Shown: positions 5,130 through 13,676 of the stretch, in pieces
How positions within the stretch are numbered: the stretch's first letter is position 1
Layout of the letters: each line of letters starts with the position of its first letter
Origin: CATZDY01 sp045599035
GTDB lineage: Bacteria; Bacillota; Desulfotomaculia; Desulfotomaculales; Desulfocucumaceae
NCBI GenBank assembly: GCA_045599035.1
Contig: JAZRVI010000054.1
Span: 1-13,826 of the forward strand
Direction: 5' to 3'
DNA length: 13,826 nucleotides
Notes under the pieces: model-generated
Seen by the model: only the letters and a program-made list of their open reading frames with translations
The model's database searches: none
What the model was told of the DNA's origin: nothing
Program-made: the position numbers and the translations under genes

Positions 5130-8100
5130 CTAATCTATCTTAACCTCCTGTCCAGAGGAAAGATAATATAAATATTTTTCCTTAACCGGATAAGCGGTAA
5201 TACTTTCCAAAGCCCGGGCATAAAGCCGAAGCTGCTGGCGATAGCTTGCTTCCCGGGAAGCATTTCTTCTTCCAGTTTTAAAGTCCAACAAAACCAAAGC
5301 TTTTTCTTCCCGCCAAAAACAGTCTATGGCTCCTTGCAGCAAAATATTTTCTTTTATTTCCGGTCTTACTGCAGGAAAAAACTCCTGAACAGGCAGGGCC
5401 AGACTAAACCTGGTTTCCCGCCGCAAATCGACAGCCTGCACCATCCTTTGTCCCAAAGGACTTTGACAAAAACGGAGAATCAGCTTAAGATTAACGGTTT
5501 GGGCTTCTGCTGCACTCAAAAGCTCTTTGGCCACCATTTGCTTAATTTGTCCCGGCAAATCGTCCAGATTTTGCAGATCCAAATGCTGAAGCACCCGATG
5601 CAAAACCGTTCCTTTTTGAGCCGGGGTAAATTGTGAATTAACCTCCAGATTAAGCCGCCGAAATTCTCTCGTTTCGGTCAGCTCAGATTCTGGATAAAGT
5701 TCCGGCCAAACTTCTTCATCCCACGCCGTAAAGCCTTTCAGCTCGGATACTGACAGCTTAACCGGCAATTCCGCCAACTCCCAATCAGGAACCCAGCTTA
5801 AACGGGCTTCTATTTCCGGAGAAATAGCGGTGGAAGCAATTTGCTTTTGCCATTGCCAATAGGCAGACTCGACCAATGCAGTATTTCCGGCCAGAGCATA
5901 AGGATATAATCTGACTTTCCAGCGAGAAGCAAAGGGCAGAGCAGCCATGTTCCCGCTCTCTGGGATTTCGGCCAAAACCTCTGAATGCCTGACCAAAGCC
6001 AGTCCCACCCAATCCAGCAAAGAATTGGCTCTGGTTAAAACCTGATGCGGCAAAAGCCTTTCTTCACCATTAGCCATCAGCCAGCTATTCAGCTTATGTC
6101 GGGGCTTTGTGACCGAACCCACCAAAATCAGCTTTTCTTTGGCTCGGGTCAAGGCTACATATAAAATCCGCATTTCTTCGGCCATAGTTTCCTTTTTTAA
6201 GCAATCCCGCAAGGCTAATTTGGCCAGAGTGGGATATTTACAGCGTTTTGCCAAGTCCACACAATCAGCAGCAAGCCCCTTTTGTCGATGCAGCAGAATA
6301 GGGCGATTAAAGTCATGAAAATTAAATTTCTTACCCAGACCGCAGACTATGACTACTGGAAATTCCAGGCCCTTGCTTTTATGTACACTCATCAGGCGGA
6401 TGACCTGTTCATTTTCGCCTAAAGTGCGGGCAAGGTTGATTTGCTGCTGATTTTCTTTAAGGCGGCTAACAAAACGCAAAAATCCCATCAAACCCCGGGA
6501 ACTGTTTTCCTGATATTGAGCCGCCCGATCAGATAATAAACACAAGTTGGCCTGTCTTTGCCGACCATTGGGCAAGGCTCCCACATAATCATAAAAACCG
6601 GTTTCCTGATAGATCCGCCACAGCAAATTATTCAGGCTGTCCCGACGAGCCAAGGTTCGCCAATTATCCAGCTTGTGACCAAATTCGGCCAATTTTTGTT
6701 TAAGCTTGGGATTAGCTCCTTCCTGCTGGTAAAGCTGGCTTTTTTGATAAAAGCCGCCTTCCGTTTCCAGCAGACTAATTTCGGTCAGCTCCTCAACCGA
6801 GAATTGACCAATAGCCGAACGCCAAACCGCCGCCAAAGGAATATCCTGACGGGGATTATCAATAATTTGCAACAAAGCCAGAATAACTTCAATTTCTACT
6901 GTATCATAATAGCCGCCTGCCCGATCTGCATAGGCCGGTAAGTTTCTTTTGGCCAATTCCTCTAAAAAGATTCCTGTCCAATCGGTCAAAGAACGCATTA
7001 GAATTACTATATCCCGATATTCCAAAGGACGATAGCCAATATCAGCTTCATAAACCTGAAAACCTTCTGTCCGCAGTTGAACAATTCTTTCGGCTACTAC
7101 AATAGCTTCAGCCCGAATTGCATCCTTTTCAAAGTCTTCCTCACTATCCGGCTGTTTTTCCAGCAAATGCCATTCCGGAGCATAAATTTCGCCGGCCGCT
7201 TCTTCCGGATAGTCTGCCCCATATTTTAAAGCCGCTTCCGAATCATAAACAATTTCTCCACAATCTTTTTGCATCAGCCGAAAAAAAAGTTCATTAACCC
7301 CATGAATAATTTCCTTCCGGCTGCGGAAATTGGCATTTAAATTAATTTTAAGCCAGGAATCTGAATTTGAATTGTATTTACTTTGAAATAAAAAAGGATC
7401 GGCCTGACGAAAGCGGTAAATGCTTTGCTTCATATCTCCCACCATAAACAAATGTCCCGCCGCCGCCAGCAAATTCAGGATCTGATCCTGTAAGGGGTTA
7501 ATGTCCTGATATTCATCCACCAAAACCTCCTGAAATTCGGGCTGCACTTCCGGCCGTTCCAAAAGCTGCAAAGCATAATGCTCCAAATCATTAAAATCCA
7601 GCAAATTGTGAGCCTTTTTTTCTTTTTGAAAAAGCTGTTCAAATTGTTCAACCAGTTTCACCAAAACCTGAAGCCAGGGAATTGTTTTGGTCAGATCAGC
7701 GGAATGCTGACTGGCTTCCCGAACAAAATAGTTTTTCTGGATTTTGTCCAAAATTTCCTTGGCCTGCTTGCGTAAAGCTTTAATTTGTTCACAGTAGTTT
7801 TCATTGGCTTCTTTGGGTTTATTGGGAAAACGGCCAAAATGAATTTGCTGGAACTCCTGGCTTAATTTGTTCCAGTCAGCATCAAATTGCCCGGACAACT
7901 CCTCAAGCTGCTGAATCTCCTGCTGGAGAGCCTGGCTGTAGGCTGAGGAGGCCAGCCAATGGGTATTGATTTTTTCGGCTTTTTGTAAAAGCTGAATCGC
8001 TCCTTGAACCTCCTGCCGCAAGCTTTGCTTGAGTTCCTGCACCCAGGCCAGTTGATCCAAATCCTGCTGGCTATCCGCTTGAAGCTGAACCAGCTTTTGT

Positions 8101-8666
8101 TCCAGCCAGTCCCTCCAATGCGGATTACTGCGGGCAAAATCATAAATTTGTTCAATCAGTTCCATTAAGGGCTGATCATTGCGTTCCCCTCCCCAAGCAT
8201 CGGCTAGCTGCATAAAATCAGGTTCGGCTTGTTCATAGCAGCTTTCCAGCAATTCCTCCAAAACCTCCTGCCGCAGCAAAAGGATTTCGTTGCTATCCCC
8301 AATTCGAAAATCCGGATCTAAATCTACCAAATAAAAATAGCGGCGAACCAGATCCAGACAAAAGGAGTGTAAGGTACAAATGGCCGCCTGGGGCAAAAAA
8401 GCTTTTTGTAATTGTAAGAAGGTTTGTTGTGGATAAAGCCGAATATTTTTTTCCAGAGCCTTCCCCAACCGCTCCCGCATCTGGTTGGCCGCTGCTTTGG
8501 TAAAGGTTACCACCAAAAGCTGATCCAGACTGAGTGATTCCTCCAGCAGCAATTGCATAATTCTTTCAATTAAAACTGCTGTTTTGCCGGAACCAGCCGC
8601 AGCCGCAACCAGCAAATTATGCTTGCGGGTAAAAATTGCCTGACCTTGAGCTTCAGTCCATTTCAT
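5130..8666 (-). CDS. addA: ATP-dependent helicase/nuclease subunit A
   Basis: Motor and nuclease subunit of the AddAB enzyme, which unwinds and resects double-strand breaks to load RecA. The 1178 residues hold all UvrD/SF1A helicase motifs: Walker A AAGSGKT (23-29), DEYQD (about 384), GDMKQSIYRFRQADP, NANFRSR, MSVHKSKGLEFPVV and YVALTRAKEKL (about 834). The C-terminal RecB-family nuclease is present, with GAIDCFW and LLDFKTGR (about 1105-1130) carrying the metal-binding Asp and the Lys. It therefore looks fully active. The ATG at 8666 lies inside the end of addB, a 14-bp overlap in another frame, with GGAGG 7 nt upstream, so translational coupling is likely. The size and order match clostridial addBA operons, and I see no lesion. 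Confidence 0.97.
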   Translation of the reverse strand: MKWTEAQGQAIFTRKHNLLVAAAAGSGKTAVLIERIMQLLLEESLSLDQLLVVTFTKAAANQMRERLGKALEKNIRLYPQQTFLQLQKAFLPQAAICTLHSFCLDLVRRYFYLVDLDPDFRIGDSNEILLLRQEVLEELLESCYEQAEPDFMQLADAWGGERNDQPLMELIEQIYDFARSNPHWRDWLEQKLVQLQADSQQDLDQLAWVQELKQSLRQEVQGAIQLLQKAEKINTHWLASSAYSQALQQEIQQLEELSGQFDADWNKLSQEFQQIHFGRFPNKPKEANENYCEQIKALRKQAKEILDKIQKNYFVREASQHSADLTKTIPWLQVLVKLVEQFEQLFQKEKKAHNLLDFNDLEHYALQLLERPEVQPEFQEVLVDEYQDINPLQDQILNLLAAAGHLFMVGDMKQSIYRFRQADPFLFQSKYNSNSDSWLKINLNANFRSRKEIIHGVNELFFRLMQKDCGEIVYDSEAALKYGADYPEEAAGEIYAPEWHLLEKQPDSEEDFEKDAIRAEAIVVAERIVQLRTEGFQVYEADIGYRPLEYRDIVILMRSLTDWTGIFLEELAKRNLPAYADRAGGYYDTVEIEVILALLQIIDNPRQDIPLAAVWRSAIGQFSVEELTEISLLETEGGFYQKSQLYQQEGANPKLKQKLAEFGHKLDNWRTLARRDSLNNLLWRIYQETGFYDYVGALPNGRQRQANLCLLSDRAAQYQENSSRGLMGFLRFVSRLKENQQQINLARTLGENEQVIRLMSVHKSKGLEFPVVIVCGLGKKFNFHDFNRPILLHRQKGLAADCVDLAKRCKYPTLAKLALRDCLKKETMAEEMRILYVALTRAKEKLILVGSVTKPRHKLNSWLMANGEERLLPHQVLTRANSLLDWVGLALVRHSEVLAEIPESGNMAALPFASRWKVRLYPYALAGNTALVESAYWQWQKQIASTAISPEIEARLSWVPDWELAELPVKLSVSELKGFTAWDEEVWPELYPESELTETREFRRLNLEVNSQFTPAQKGTVLHRVLQHLDLQNLDDLPGQIKQMVAKELLSAAEAQTVNLKLILRFCQSPLGQRMVQAVDLRRETRFSLALPVQEFFPAVRPEIKENILLQGAIDCFWREEKALVLLDFKTGRRNASREASYRQQLRLYARALESITAYPVKEKYLYYLSSGQEVKID

Positions 8667-11600
8667 TTTTCTTCCTCCGGCTTTGATCTAATTGTTTGTA
8701 ACTATTGCAGGCAAAGGCTGGATCAAATTGACAAACCGCATGATAAGGACAAAAATGGCAAGCAGTTTGTTTTTTGTAGCGATAGGGCTGAATTAAAATT
8801 TTTCCGGCTAAAATATTTTTCCCTAATTGACCAGCAATCTGAGTTGCTGATTCCAAAAGCTGTTGAAACTCAGCTTCCGGCAAAATTTTGGAGCTTTGCG
8901 AAAAGCCTGTATTGGTCAAAGCCACCGGAAGCAGCAAAGAAGTCTTTTCCATTTCCCTGTCCATCAGACGAATCACTCTTTCATTACCCAAAGCCAGTCC
9001 CCGTAATTTGTGAGCCTTAAGTCTTTCCTGCTCCTGAAGCGGAGTCGGCAGGGGTTCAGAAATTGGCAGTAAGGGATCCTCAATGACCAAATAGAACATT
9101 CCGGCTGGCCGGATTTTCTGTCCCAGTTTTTTCTGATATAACTCCTGGCCAATCTTTAAGTATAAAGGTAATTGCAGATCAATACCCTGAGTATATAACT
9201 CCTGGTTCCAATCCCGCTTGCCGGATTTATAATCCAGCACCCGAATAAAATACTGGTTCTCCTGTTTGGCCAAATCCAAGCGATCAATTTGCCCGGACAA
9301 AGCTACTTCTGAACTTAATTGAAAATTATGGAAATCCAGTTCTAAGGCAACCGGCCAAAATTCTCCTCGCCGAAAATGCTCCCGCATAATTAAAGCTGTT
9401 CGCAATAATTGCCTTTGCAAACGCTTAATTAAGCCCTGCTGCCGAAAATTAGTCAGATTTAAAGGTAGGCTTTGCATAATCCGCTGAAGCAACTCGGCTA
9501 TTTCCATCTCAGACATTTTTCCCCAGATGGCTTGATCTTCCGGCAAAAGCTGCAAATAGCTTTGTAAAACCCGATGAAATAAACTGCCAATCTCTGGAGC
9601 CTGAAAACGATAAATCGGGCGTTCCTGCAATTTTAAAGTATAATTCAAGAAATAGGAAAAGGGGCAGGCTCCATACTTTTCCAGCCGGGTTATGCTGCTG
9701 TGCAGTCGGCGGCTATAGCAGGCTTTACTTAATGCAGGCTTGAGGTCTGGAATTTGATTGGTAAAGAAAATGCCGGTTTCCAAGTGCTTGAGGGATTCTT
9801 GCCAGCGATCCGATTTTTTGAGCCACAAATAGATCTCTTGCCAAAGCGGTTCCGGCTGTATTCCTTTTTCCAAATCCTTAAGCCTGGTTCCCAAATAGCC
9901 CAAACACCGGCTGGGACTGGTTAAATAGGCCATCTGCTCCTCTGGACTGCCCTGGGGTTCATCCCGAATCAGCTTTTCCTGTAATAAAGGAAACAGTTCT
10001 TTTAAACGCCGAATTAAAGAAGAAGGATAGAGAGACTGACCTTCCTGATCTGCCAAAGGATAACTAAGATATAAATAATGGGAGGGACGAGTCAAAGCCT
10101 GATAAATTAAGAACTGTTCCTCCCAAATACGATAGCGGTTGCCCGGAGCCAATTTTAAGCCACCAGCCGCCAATTGTTCCCGTTCAGCATCCGAAAAAAG
10201 GCCGTTTTCACTTAGTTTGGCCGGCAAAACGCCTTCTCCGACCCCCAAAATTAAAGCAGCTTTGACCTCCGGACTGCGAGAACGATCCAAAACTCCTACG
10301 ATAACCTGATCCAAAGCTGGAGGAATAAACCCCAAATCCAGGTTTTCCAATCCGCTGTTTAAAATGGCTGCAAATTCCGGCAAAGTAACCCTTTCTTCCC
10401 CCAAAGCCTGTCCCATTTCTTCCCAAAGACCTATTAACAAATCCCAAATTTGCCTTTGCTCGGAAGCCTCCTGATAATTGGCTTCCTGCTCCTGGGCTTC
10501 CTCCTGCCATTGCTGCAAACGCTGGGGAACCTCCAAACCCAGGCATAATTGATATAAGGAATAAATAATTTGCTGCACGGTTAAGCCCGGATGTTGCAGT
10601 TCCAAAACAGTTATTTCCAGTTCCTGGATGACCTGTTCCCGCCAGCCTTCAGCCTCCGGCTGTTCCGGAAAATCCCAGGTCTGCCGCCAGCGGCGAATCC
10701 CTTTAGCCAAAACCAGATTTTCCAGCAAATCCACTTGTTCCCGACTCAACCGACTAAAATCAGTTTTCAAATAACGAAAGATCGGTTCGTAAGCCCAATT
10801 TTTTTCGGCAATTTCTAAAACACAATTTAATAATTCTACCAGTGGATGATATAAAATGCTTTGCTTTTGATCCAGAAAATAAGGAATCCTTGCTTCGGTA
10901 AAAAGATTATTAATTAAATTTTGATAAGCAGTTAAATCTCGAACCAAAACCGTAATATCCCGCCATTGCCAGCCCCGATCCCGAACCAGGCTTAAAATTT
11001 GCTGCACCGCTCCTTCCACTTCAGCCCGTAAAGAAGTAGCCGCAGCTATTTCCAGTTGTTTGCTGACGGATTGGGAAAAAGGCTCGGCTGCAAAAGAAGC
11101 ATAATTGGCTTCCAGGTAAGCTAAAACCGGGCTGGCTTGAAAACGGGGATTGCCAGTCAGGGGAATAACTTCCTGGATAACCGGTTTCAGGGCTTGCCAG
11201 GTTTGCTTGACCGGATAAAAAAGATCTTCCCCAGCCAGTCGTTTGTAATCCAAACAAAGAGTCAGGCTGAGTTGACGAGCCTGGAGCCGCAGAGCTTCCA
11301 AAACCTGCAATTCCTGTTGAGTAAAGCCTTTAAAACCATCTACCCAAATTGTTGCTTCAGCCAAAAATTTTGAAGCTGGAATTTGTTGAATCAATAGATT
11401 TAAATAATCATCCGGATCGGTATAATGTTGCCCCAGGGCTTCTTCCAAGCCTTGATAGAGCAAGGCCAGATCTGCCAGCTTTTGACTCAGCAGACCAGGT
11501 TGCTCTTGAGCCAAATGTTGACTAAATTCCTGTAATGCCGGGTAATCTATGGCATAAATTTTCAGCTCTCCAATAGCTTTGGCTACGGTGCGGCTGAAAT

Positions 11601-11934
11601 TTTTCTGTCTGGCCGGGCGAGCAAAAACTGTCAGTTGCTTCTGTTTTTGCTGCAAAATTCGCCTTAAAAGCATTTGTCTGCCCAATTCGCCAATATGGAG
11701 CCGAAGGATTCCGCCAGTCTCCTGCAAAATTTGTCCGGCCAAACGACGAAAGCTTAAAACCTGAATTTGCAGCATTCCCGGCTGATTTTGCAAAAGCAGA
11801 TTTTCATATTGAAAGGTAGCTTGTTCCGGAGTCAGCAAAATCAAGGGTGAACCCAGCGGATCGGCTTGAGCCAGAATTTCCTGAATGATCAGCCTAGTTT
11901 TGCCGCTTCCGGCTCGTCCGACAATTAAACGCAA
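8653..11934 (-). CDS. addB: ATP-dependent helicase/deoxyribonuclease subunit B
   Basis: Partner of AddA in break resection; in Bacillus AddB recognises Chi and degrades the 5' strand. The 1093-residue protein has a Walker A motif, VGRAGSGKT, at its very start but lacks the other helicase motifs, as usual for AddB. The C-terminal nuclease shows GQIDRLD and VLDYKSGKRDW (metal Asp about 901). The iron-sulfur cluster cysteines are present: one in EKYGACPFSYFL (about 755) and three in ACHFCPYHAVC (about 1058). I chose the TTG at 11934, giving MRLIVGRAGSGKT as in other AddB proteins, because GGAAGGGG lies 8 nt upstream. The in-frame ATG at 11964 has no ribosome binding site and would add 10 unlikely residues. 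First gene of addB-addA-pgcA, divergent from gpr. Confidence 0.95.
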   Translation of the reverse strand: MRLIVGRAGSGKTRLIIQEILAQADPLGSPLILLTPEQATFQYENLLLQNQPGMLQIQVLSFRRLAGQILQETGGILRLHIGELGRQMLLRRILQQKQKQLTVFARPARQKNFSRTVAKAIGELKIYAIDYPALQEFSQHLAQEQPGLLSQKLADLALLYQGLEEALGQHYTDPDDYLNLLIQQIPASKFLAEATIWVDGFKGFTQQELQVLEALRLQARQLSLTLCLDYKRLAGEDLFYPVKQTWQALKPVIQEVIPLTGNPRFQASPVLAYLEANYASFAAEPFSQSVSKQLEIAAATSLRAEVEGAVQQILSLVRDRGWQWRDITVLVRDLTAYQNLINNLFTEARIPYFLDQKQSILYHPLVELLNCVLEIAEKNWAYEPIFRYLKTDFSRLSREQVDLLENLVLAKGIRRWRQTWDFPEQPEAEGWREQVIQELEITVLELQHPGLTVQQIIYSLYQLCLGLEVPQRLQQWQEEAQEQEANYQEASEQRQIWDLLIGLWEEMGQALGEERVTLPEFAAILNSGLENLDLGFIPPALDQVIVGVLDRSRSPEVKAALILGVGEGVLPAKLSENGLFSDAEREQLAAGGLKLAPGNRYRIWEEQFLIYQALTRPSHYLYLSYPLADQEGQSLYPSSLIRRLKELFPLLQEKLIRDEPQGSPEEQMAYLTSPSRCLGYLGTRLKDLEKGIQPEPLWQEIYLWLKKSDRWQESLKHLETGIFFTNQIPDLKPALSKACYSRRLHSSITRLEKYGACPFSYFLNYTLKLQERPIYRFQAPEIGSLFHRVLQSYLQLLPEDQAIWGKMSEMEIAELLQRIMQSLPLNLTNFRQQGLIKRLQRQLLRTALIMREHFRRGEFWPVALELDFHNFQLSSEVALSGQIDRLDLAKQENQYFIRVLDYKSGKRDWNQELYTQGIDLQLPLYLKIGQELYQKKLGQKIRPAGMFYLVIEDPLLPISEPLPTPLQEQERLKAHKLRGLALGNERVIRLMDREMEKTSLLLPVALTNTGFSQSSKILPEAEFQQLLESATQIAGQLGKNILAGKILIQPYRYKKQTACHFCPYHAVCQFDPAFACNSYKQLDQSRRKKNEMD

Positions 11935-11942
11935 AACAATTT

Positions 11943-11950
11943 CCCCTTCC
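11943..11950 (-). promoter_or_regulatory. Ribosome binding site fixing the TTG start of addB
   Basis: GGAAGGGG on the minus strand lies 8 nt before the TTG at 11934. It lies inside the longer frame that opens with the ATG at 11964, which argues against that ATG. Confidence 0.7.
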
Positions 11951-11960
11951 TTTGAATATA

Positions 11961-11988
11961 GCATAAATTTAAGCAGTTCGGTTATACT
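11961..11988 (+). promoter_or_regulatory. Candidate forespore-type promoter of gpr
   Basis: GCATA (11961-11965) and GGTTATACT (11980-11988) resemble the sigma-F pattern GYATA and GGnnAnAnT. The spacing of 14 bp is about one base shorter than usual. In Bacillus gpr is read by sigma-F and sigma-G, which is why I looked for this class. There is no good sigma-A -35 at the right distance. The match is suggestive only. Confidence 0.4.
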
Positions 11989-12010
11989 GAAAAAAAATCA
12001 AGAAGGTAAA
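11981..12010 (-). promoter_or_regulatory. Candidate vegetative promoter of addB
   Basis: On the minus strand TTTACC (12010-12005) and TATAAC (11986-11981) are 18 bp apart, placing a start site about 40 nt before the addB TTG. The -10 lies over the candidate gpr -10 on the other strand, and the -35 lies on the gpr ribosome binding site. Confidence 0.4.
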
Positions 12011-12013
12011 CAA

Positions 12014-12961
12014 ATGAGTCCTTGGCATGAATTTTCAGCTTGTCTGGATTTGGCTCTGGAGGCACAGGAGATTTGGCAGGAAAAGCAAACTAATCTGCCA
12101 GGAGTTCGAGTGGAAAAAGAGAATTTGGAGCTGGCTCAATTAACTACTGTGTATGTTGAAACCGAAGAAGCCGGGCAAGCCCTGGGCAAAAAGCCGGGTG
12201 AATACCTGACCCTGGAAGCACCGCTTTTAAAGAGCAATAACCCTCCTCAACAAAAAGCACTTACCCGGCTTTTGGGACAAAAACTGCGGGAAAATTTTCC
12301 TTTGCCGCCCCAAGCTTCGGTTTTAATTGTAGGTTTGGGAAATTGGAAAGCCACTCCGGATGCGTTGGGACCCAAGGTGGTTCATCGCACCATGGTTACC
12401 CGCCATCTTTTTAGTTATGCTCCCAAGGAGCTGCTCCGGGGAATGCGGTCGGTCTGTGCTGTGGCTCCTGGAGTTTTGGGCTTAACCGGTCTGGAAACCT
12501 GGGAAATTGTTCAAGGGATTGTTCAGAATATCCAACCGGATTTGATTATTGCCATTGATTCCCTGACTGCCCGCCACCCAGAACGCATTGCTACTGCCAT
12601 CCAAATCACCGACAGCGGAATTAATCCCGGTTCAGGTGTGGGAAACCGGCAAAAAGCCTTAAATCAAGAAACCCTGGGGATTCCGGTACTAGCCTTGGGG
12701 GTGCCTACGGTGTTAAATGCGGCTATTATTGTCCGGGAAGCCTTGCAGCAGGGGGAAAAATGGTACAATACTTCCTTGCCCCAAGAGGATATTATTCAAA
12801 GAGTCTTCGCCTCCTGGGGCGGCCAGTTAATTGTAACTCCAAAGGAAATTGATGAGTTGATCAACCGAACCGCCCAGGTTATTGCAGGTGCTTTAACTCA
12901 AATGCTGCACCCCAATTTGCAGGAAGAAGATTATCTTTGGTTTCTAAATTCAGACAGCTAA
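12014..12961 (+). CDS. gpr: Germination protease (spore protease)
   Basis: Degrades small acid-soluble spore proteins during germination, freeing spore DNA and supplying amino acids. It is made in the forespore as an inactive zymogen that processes itself. The 315-residue protein has the diagnostic blocks YLTLEAP (64-70), IVGLGNWKATPDALGP (105-120), TRHLF (129-133), VAPGVLGLTGLET, AIDSLTAR (180-187), SGINPGSGVGNRQK and LALGVPTV. The two aspartates implicated in catalysis in Bacillus enzymes fall at Asp116 and Asp182. The N-terminal LDLALEAQE resembles the propeptide cleavage region (RTDLAVET in Bacillus). It is about 55 residues shorter than Bacillus Gpr, mainly through a shorter segment before LIVTPKEID. 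I chose the ATG at 12014 because AGAAGGT precedes it; the upstream frame runs antisense to addB. The gene marks the host as a spore former. Confidence 0.97.
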   Translation: MSPWHEFSACLDLALEAQEIWQEKQTNLPGVRVEKENLELAQLTTVYVETEEAGQALGKKPGEYLTLEAPLLKSNNPPQQKALTRLLGQKLRENFPLPPQASVLIVGLGNWKATPDALGPKVVHRTMVTRHLFSYAPKELLRGMRSVCAVAPGVLGLTGLETWEIVQGIVQNIQPDLIIAIDSLTARHPERIATAIQITDSGINPGSGVGNRQKALNQETLGIPVLALGVPTVLNAAIIVREALQQGEKWYNTSLPQEDIIQRVFASWGGQLIVTPKEIDELINRTAQVIAGALTQMLHPNLQEEDYLWFLNSDS

Positions 12962-12992
12962 GGCGATTTTAAAAATTCAAAATCGCCTTAGC
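12957..12992. terminator. Convergent terminator hairpin between gpr and adk
   Basis: A perfect 14-bp inverted repeat, GCTAAGGCGATTTT with AAAATCGCCTTAGC, encloses an 8-nt loop. Its left arm includes the gpr stop codon (TAA, 12959-12961), and its right arm ends 8 bp from the adk stop. T-rich tracts after the stem are modest on both sides, but the position between convergent genes and the stem strength support a shared terminator. Confidence 0.8.
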
Positions 12993-13000
12993 TGATGCTC

Positions 13001-13645
13001 TTATTTGTTTAAAGCCTGCAAAATATCGCTCAAAACCGTTTTAATTTCCTGATCCCCATTAATATCCAGCAATAAGCCTTTGGCTTTGTAATAGTCAATT
13101 AACGGAGCGGTACTTTCTTCGTAGGCTTTCAAACGAGTGCCGACTGATTCGGCATTATCATCGCTTCTTTGATAAAGTTCACCCTGACAGCTATTGCAAA
13201 CGCCTTCCTTAACTGGAGGATTGAACAAAACATGATAGGAAGCTCCGCAGCCTCGGCAGACCCGGCGGCCAGTCAAACGATCCATCAAGCGTTCCAGCGG
13301 AACCACGATATTAATGACTCCATCCAGCTTAATGCCCAATTGGTCAATGGTAACATCCAAAGCCTTGGCTTGTTCCACCGTCCGGGGAAAACCATCCAGC
13401 AAAAAGCCCTTTTGACAATCAGCTTCGGACAGCCGATCCTTAACCATGCCAATAACTACTTCATCCGGAACCAGTTTTCCCTGATCCATAAAGGATTTGG
13501 CTTTATTCCCCATTTCCGTTCCAGCAGCAATGGCTGCCCGGAACATATCACCGGTAGAAATATGAGAAATTTGCAATTCTTTGACCAAAACTTCTGCCTG
13601 AGTGCCTTTGCCAGCCCCAGGAGGTCCCATAATTAATAAATTCAA
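13001..13645 (-). CDS. adk: Adenylate kinase, zinc-binding type
   Basis: Converts AMP and ATP to two ADP and keeps adenine nucleotides in balance; essential and cytoplasmic. The 214-residue length and layout are typical of long-LID bacterial enzymes: P-loop GPPGAGKG (7-14), AMP-binding STGDMFRAA, the DGFPRT motif (84-89), and a LID with four cysteines (C130, C133, C150, C153) that should hold a structural zinc, as in Gram-positive enzymes. RRVCRGCG and YQRSDDN flank the LID as expected. The start is the TTG at 13645, with AAGGAGG 8 nt upstream; starting at the next ATG (13630) would remove the first beta strand. In most Firmicutes adk lies between secY and map in the ribosomal-protein region. 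Here it is convergent with gpr and has no secY within 180 bp upstream. Confidence 0.97.
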   Translation of the reverse strand: MNLLIMGPPGAGKGTQAEVLVKELQISHISTGDMFRAAIAAGTEMGNKAKSFMDQGKLVPDEVVIGMVKDRLSEADCQKGFLLDGFPRTVEQAKALDVTIDQLGIKLDGVINIVVPLERLMDRLTGRRVCRGCGASYHVLFNPPVKEGVCNSCQGELYQRSDDNAESVGTRLKAYEESTAPLIDYYKAKGLLLDINGDQEIKTVLSDILQALNK

Positions 13646-13653
13646 TTTAAATG

Positions 13654-13660
13654 CCTCCTT
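13654..13660 (-). promoter_or_regulatory. Ribosome binding site fixing the TTG start of adk
   Basis: A perfect AAGGAGG on the minus strand lies 8 nt before the TTG at 13645. Confidence 0.9.
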
Positions 13661-13676
13661 AAATTTTTTCTAGGCT

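Noticed and set aside
5334..8155. Plus- and minus-strand open frames of up to 127 residues within addA
   Set aside because: All lie inside the complete AddA frame, which carries every helicase and nuclease motif.
10208..10546. 112-residue Gly/Ser/Phe-rich minus-strand frame within addB
   Set aside because: Its composition is what a shifted reading of the AddB codons gives, and AddB is continuous there.
11885..12013. Longer N-terminus for the germination protease
   Set aside because: The extra 43 residues are antisense to the addB start and its leader. The ATG at 12014 has a ribosome binding site and gives the expected propeptide.
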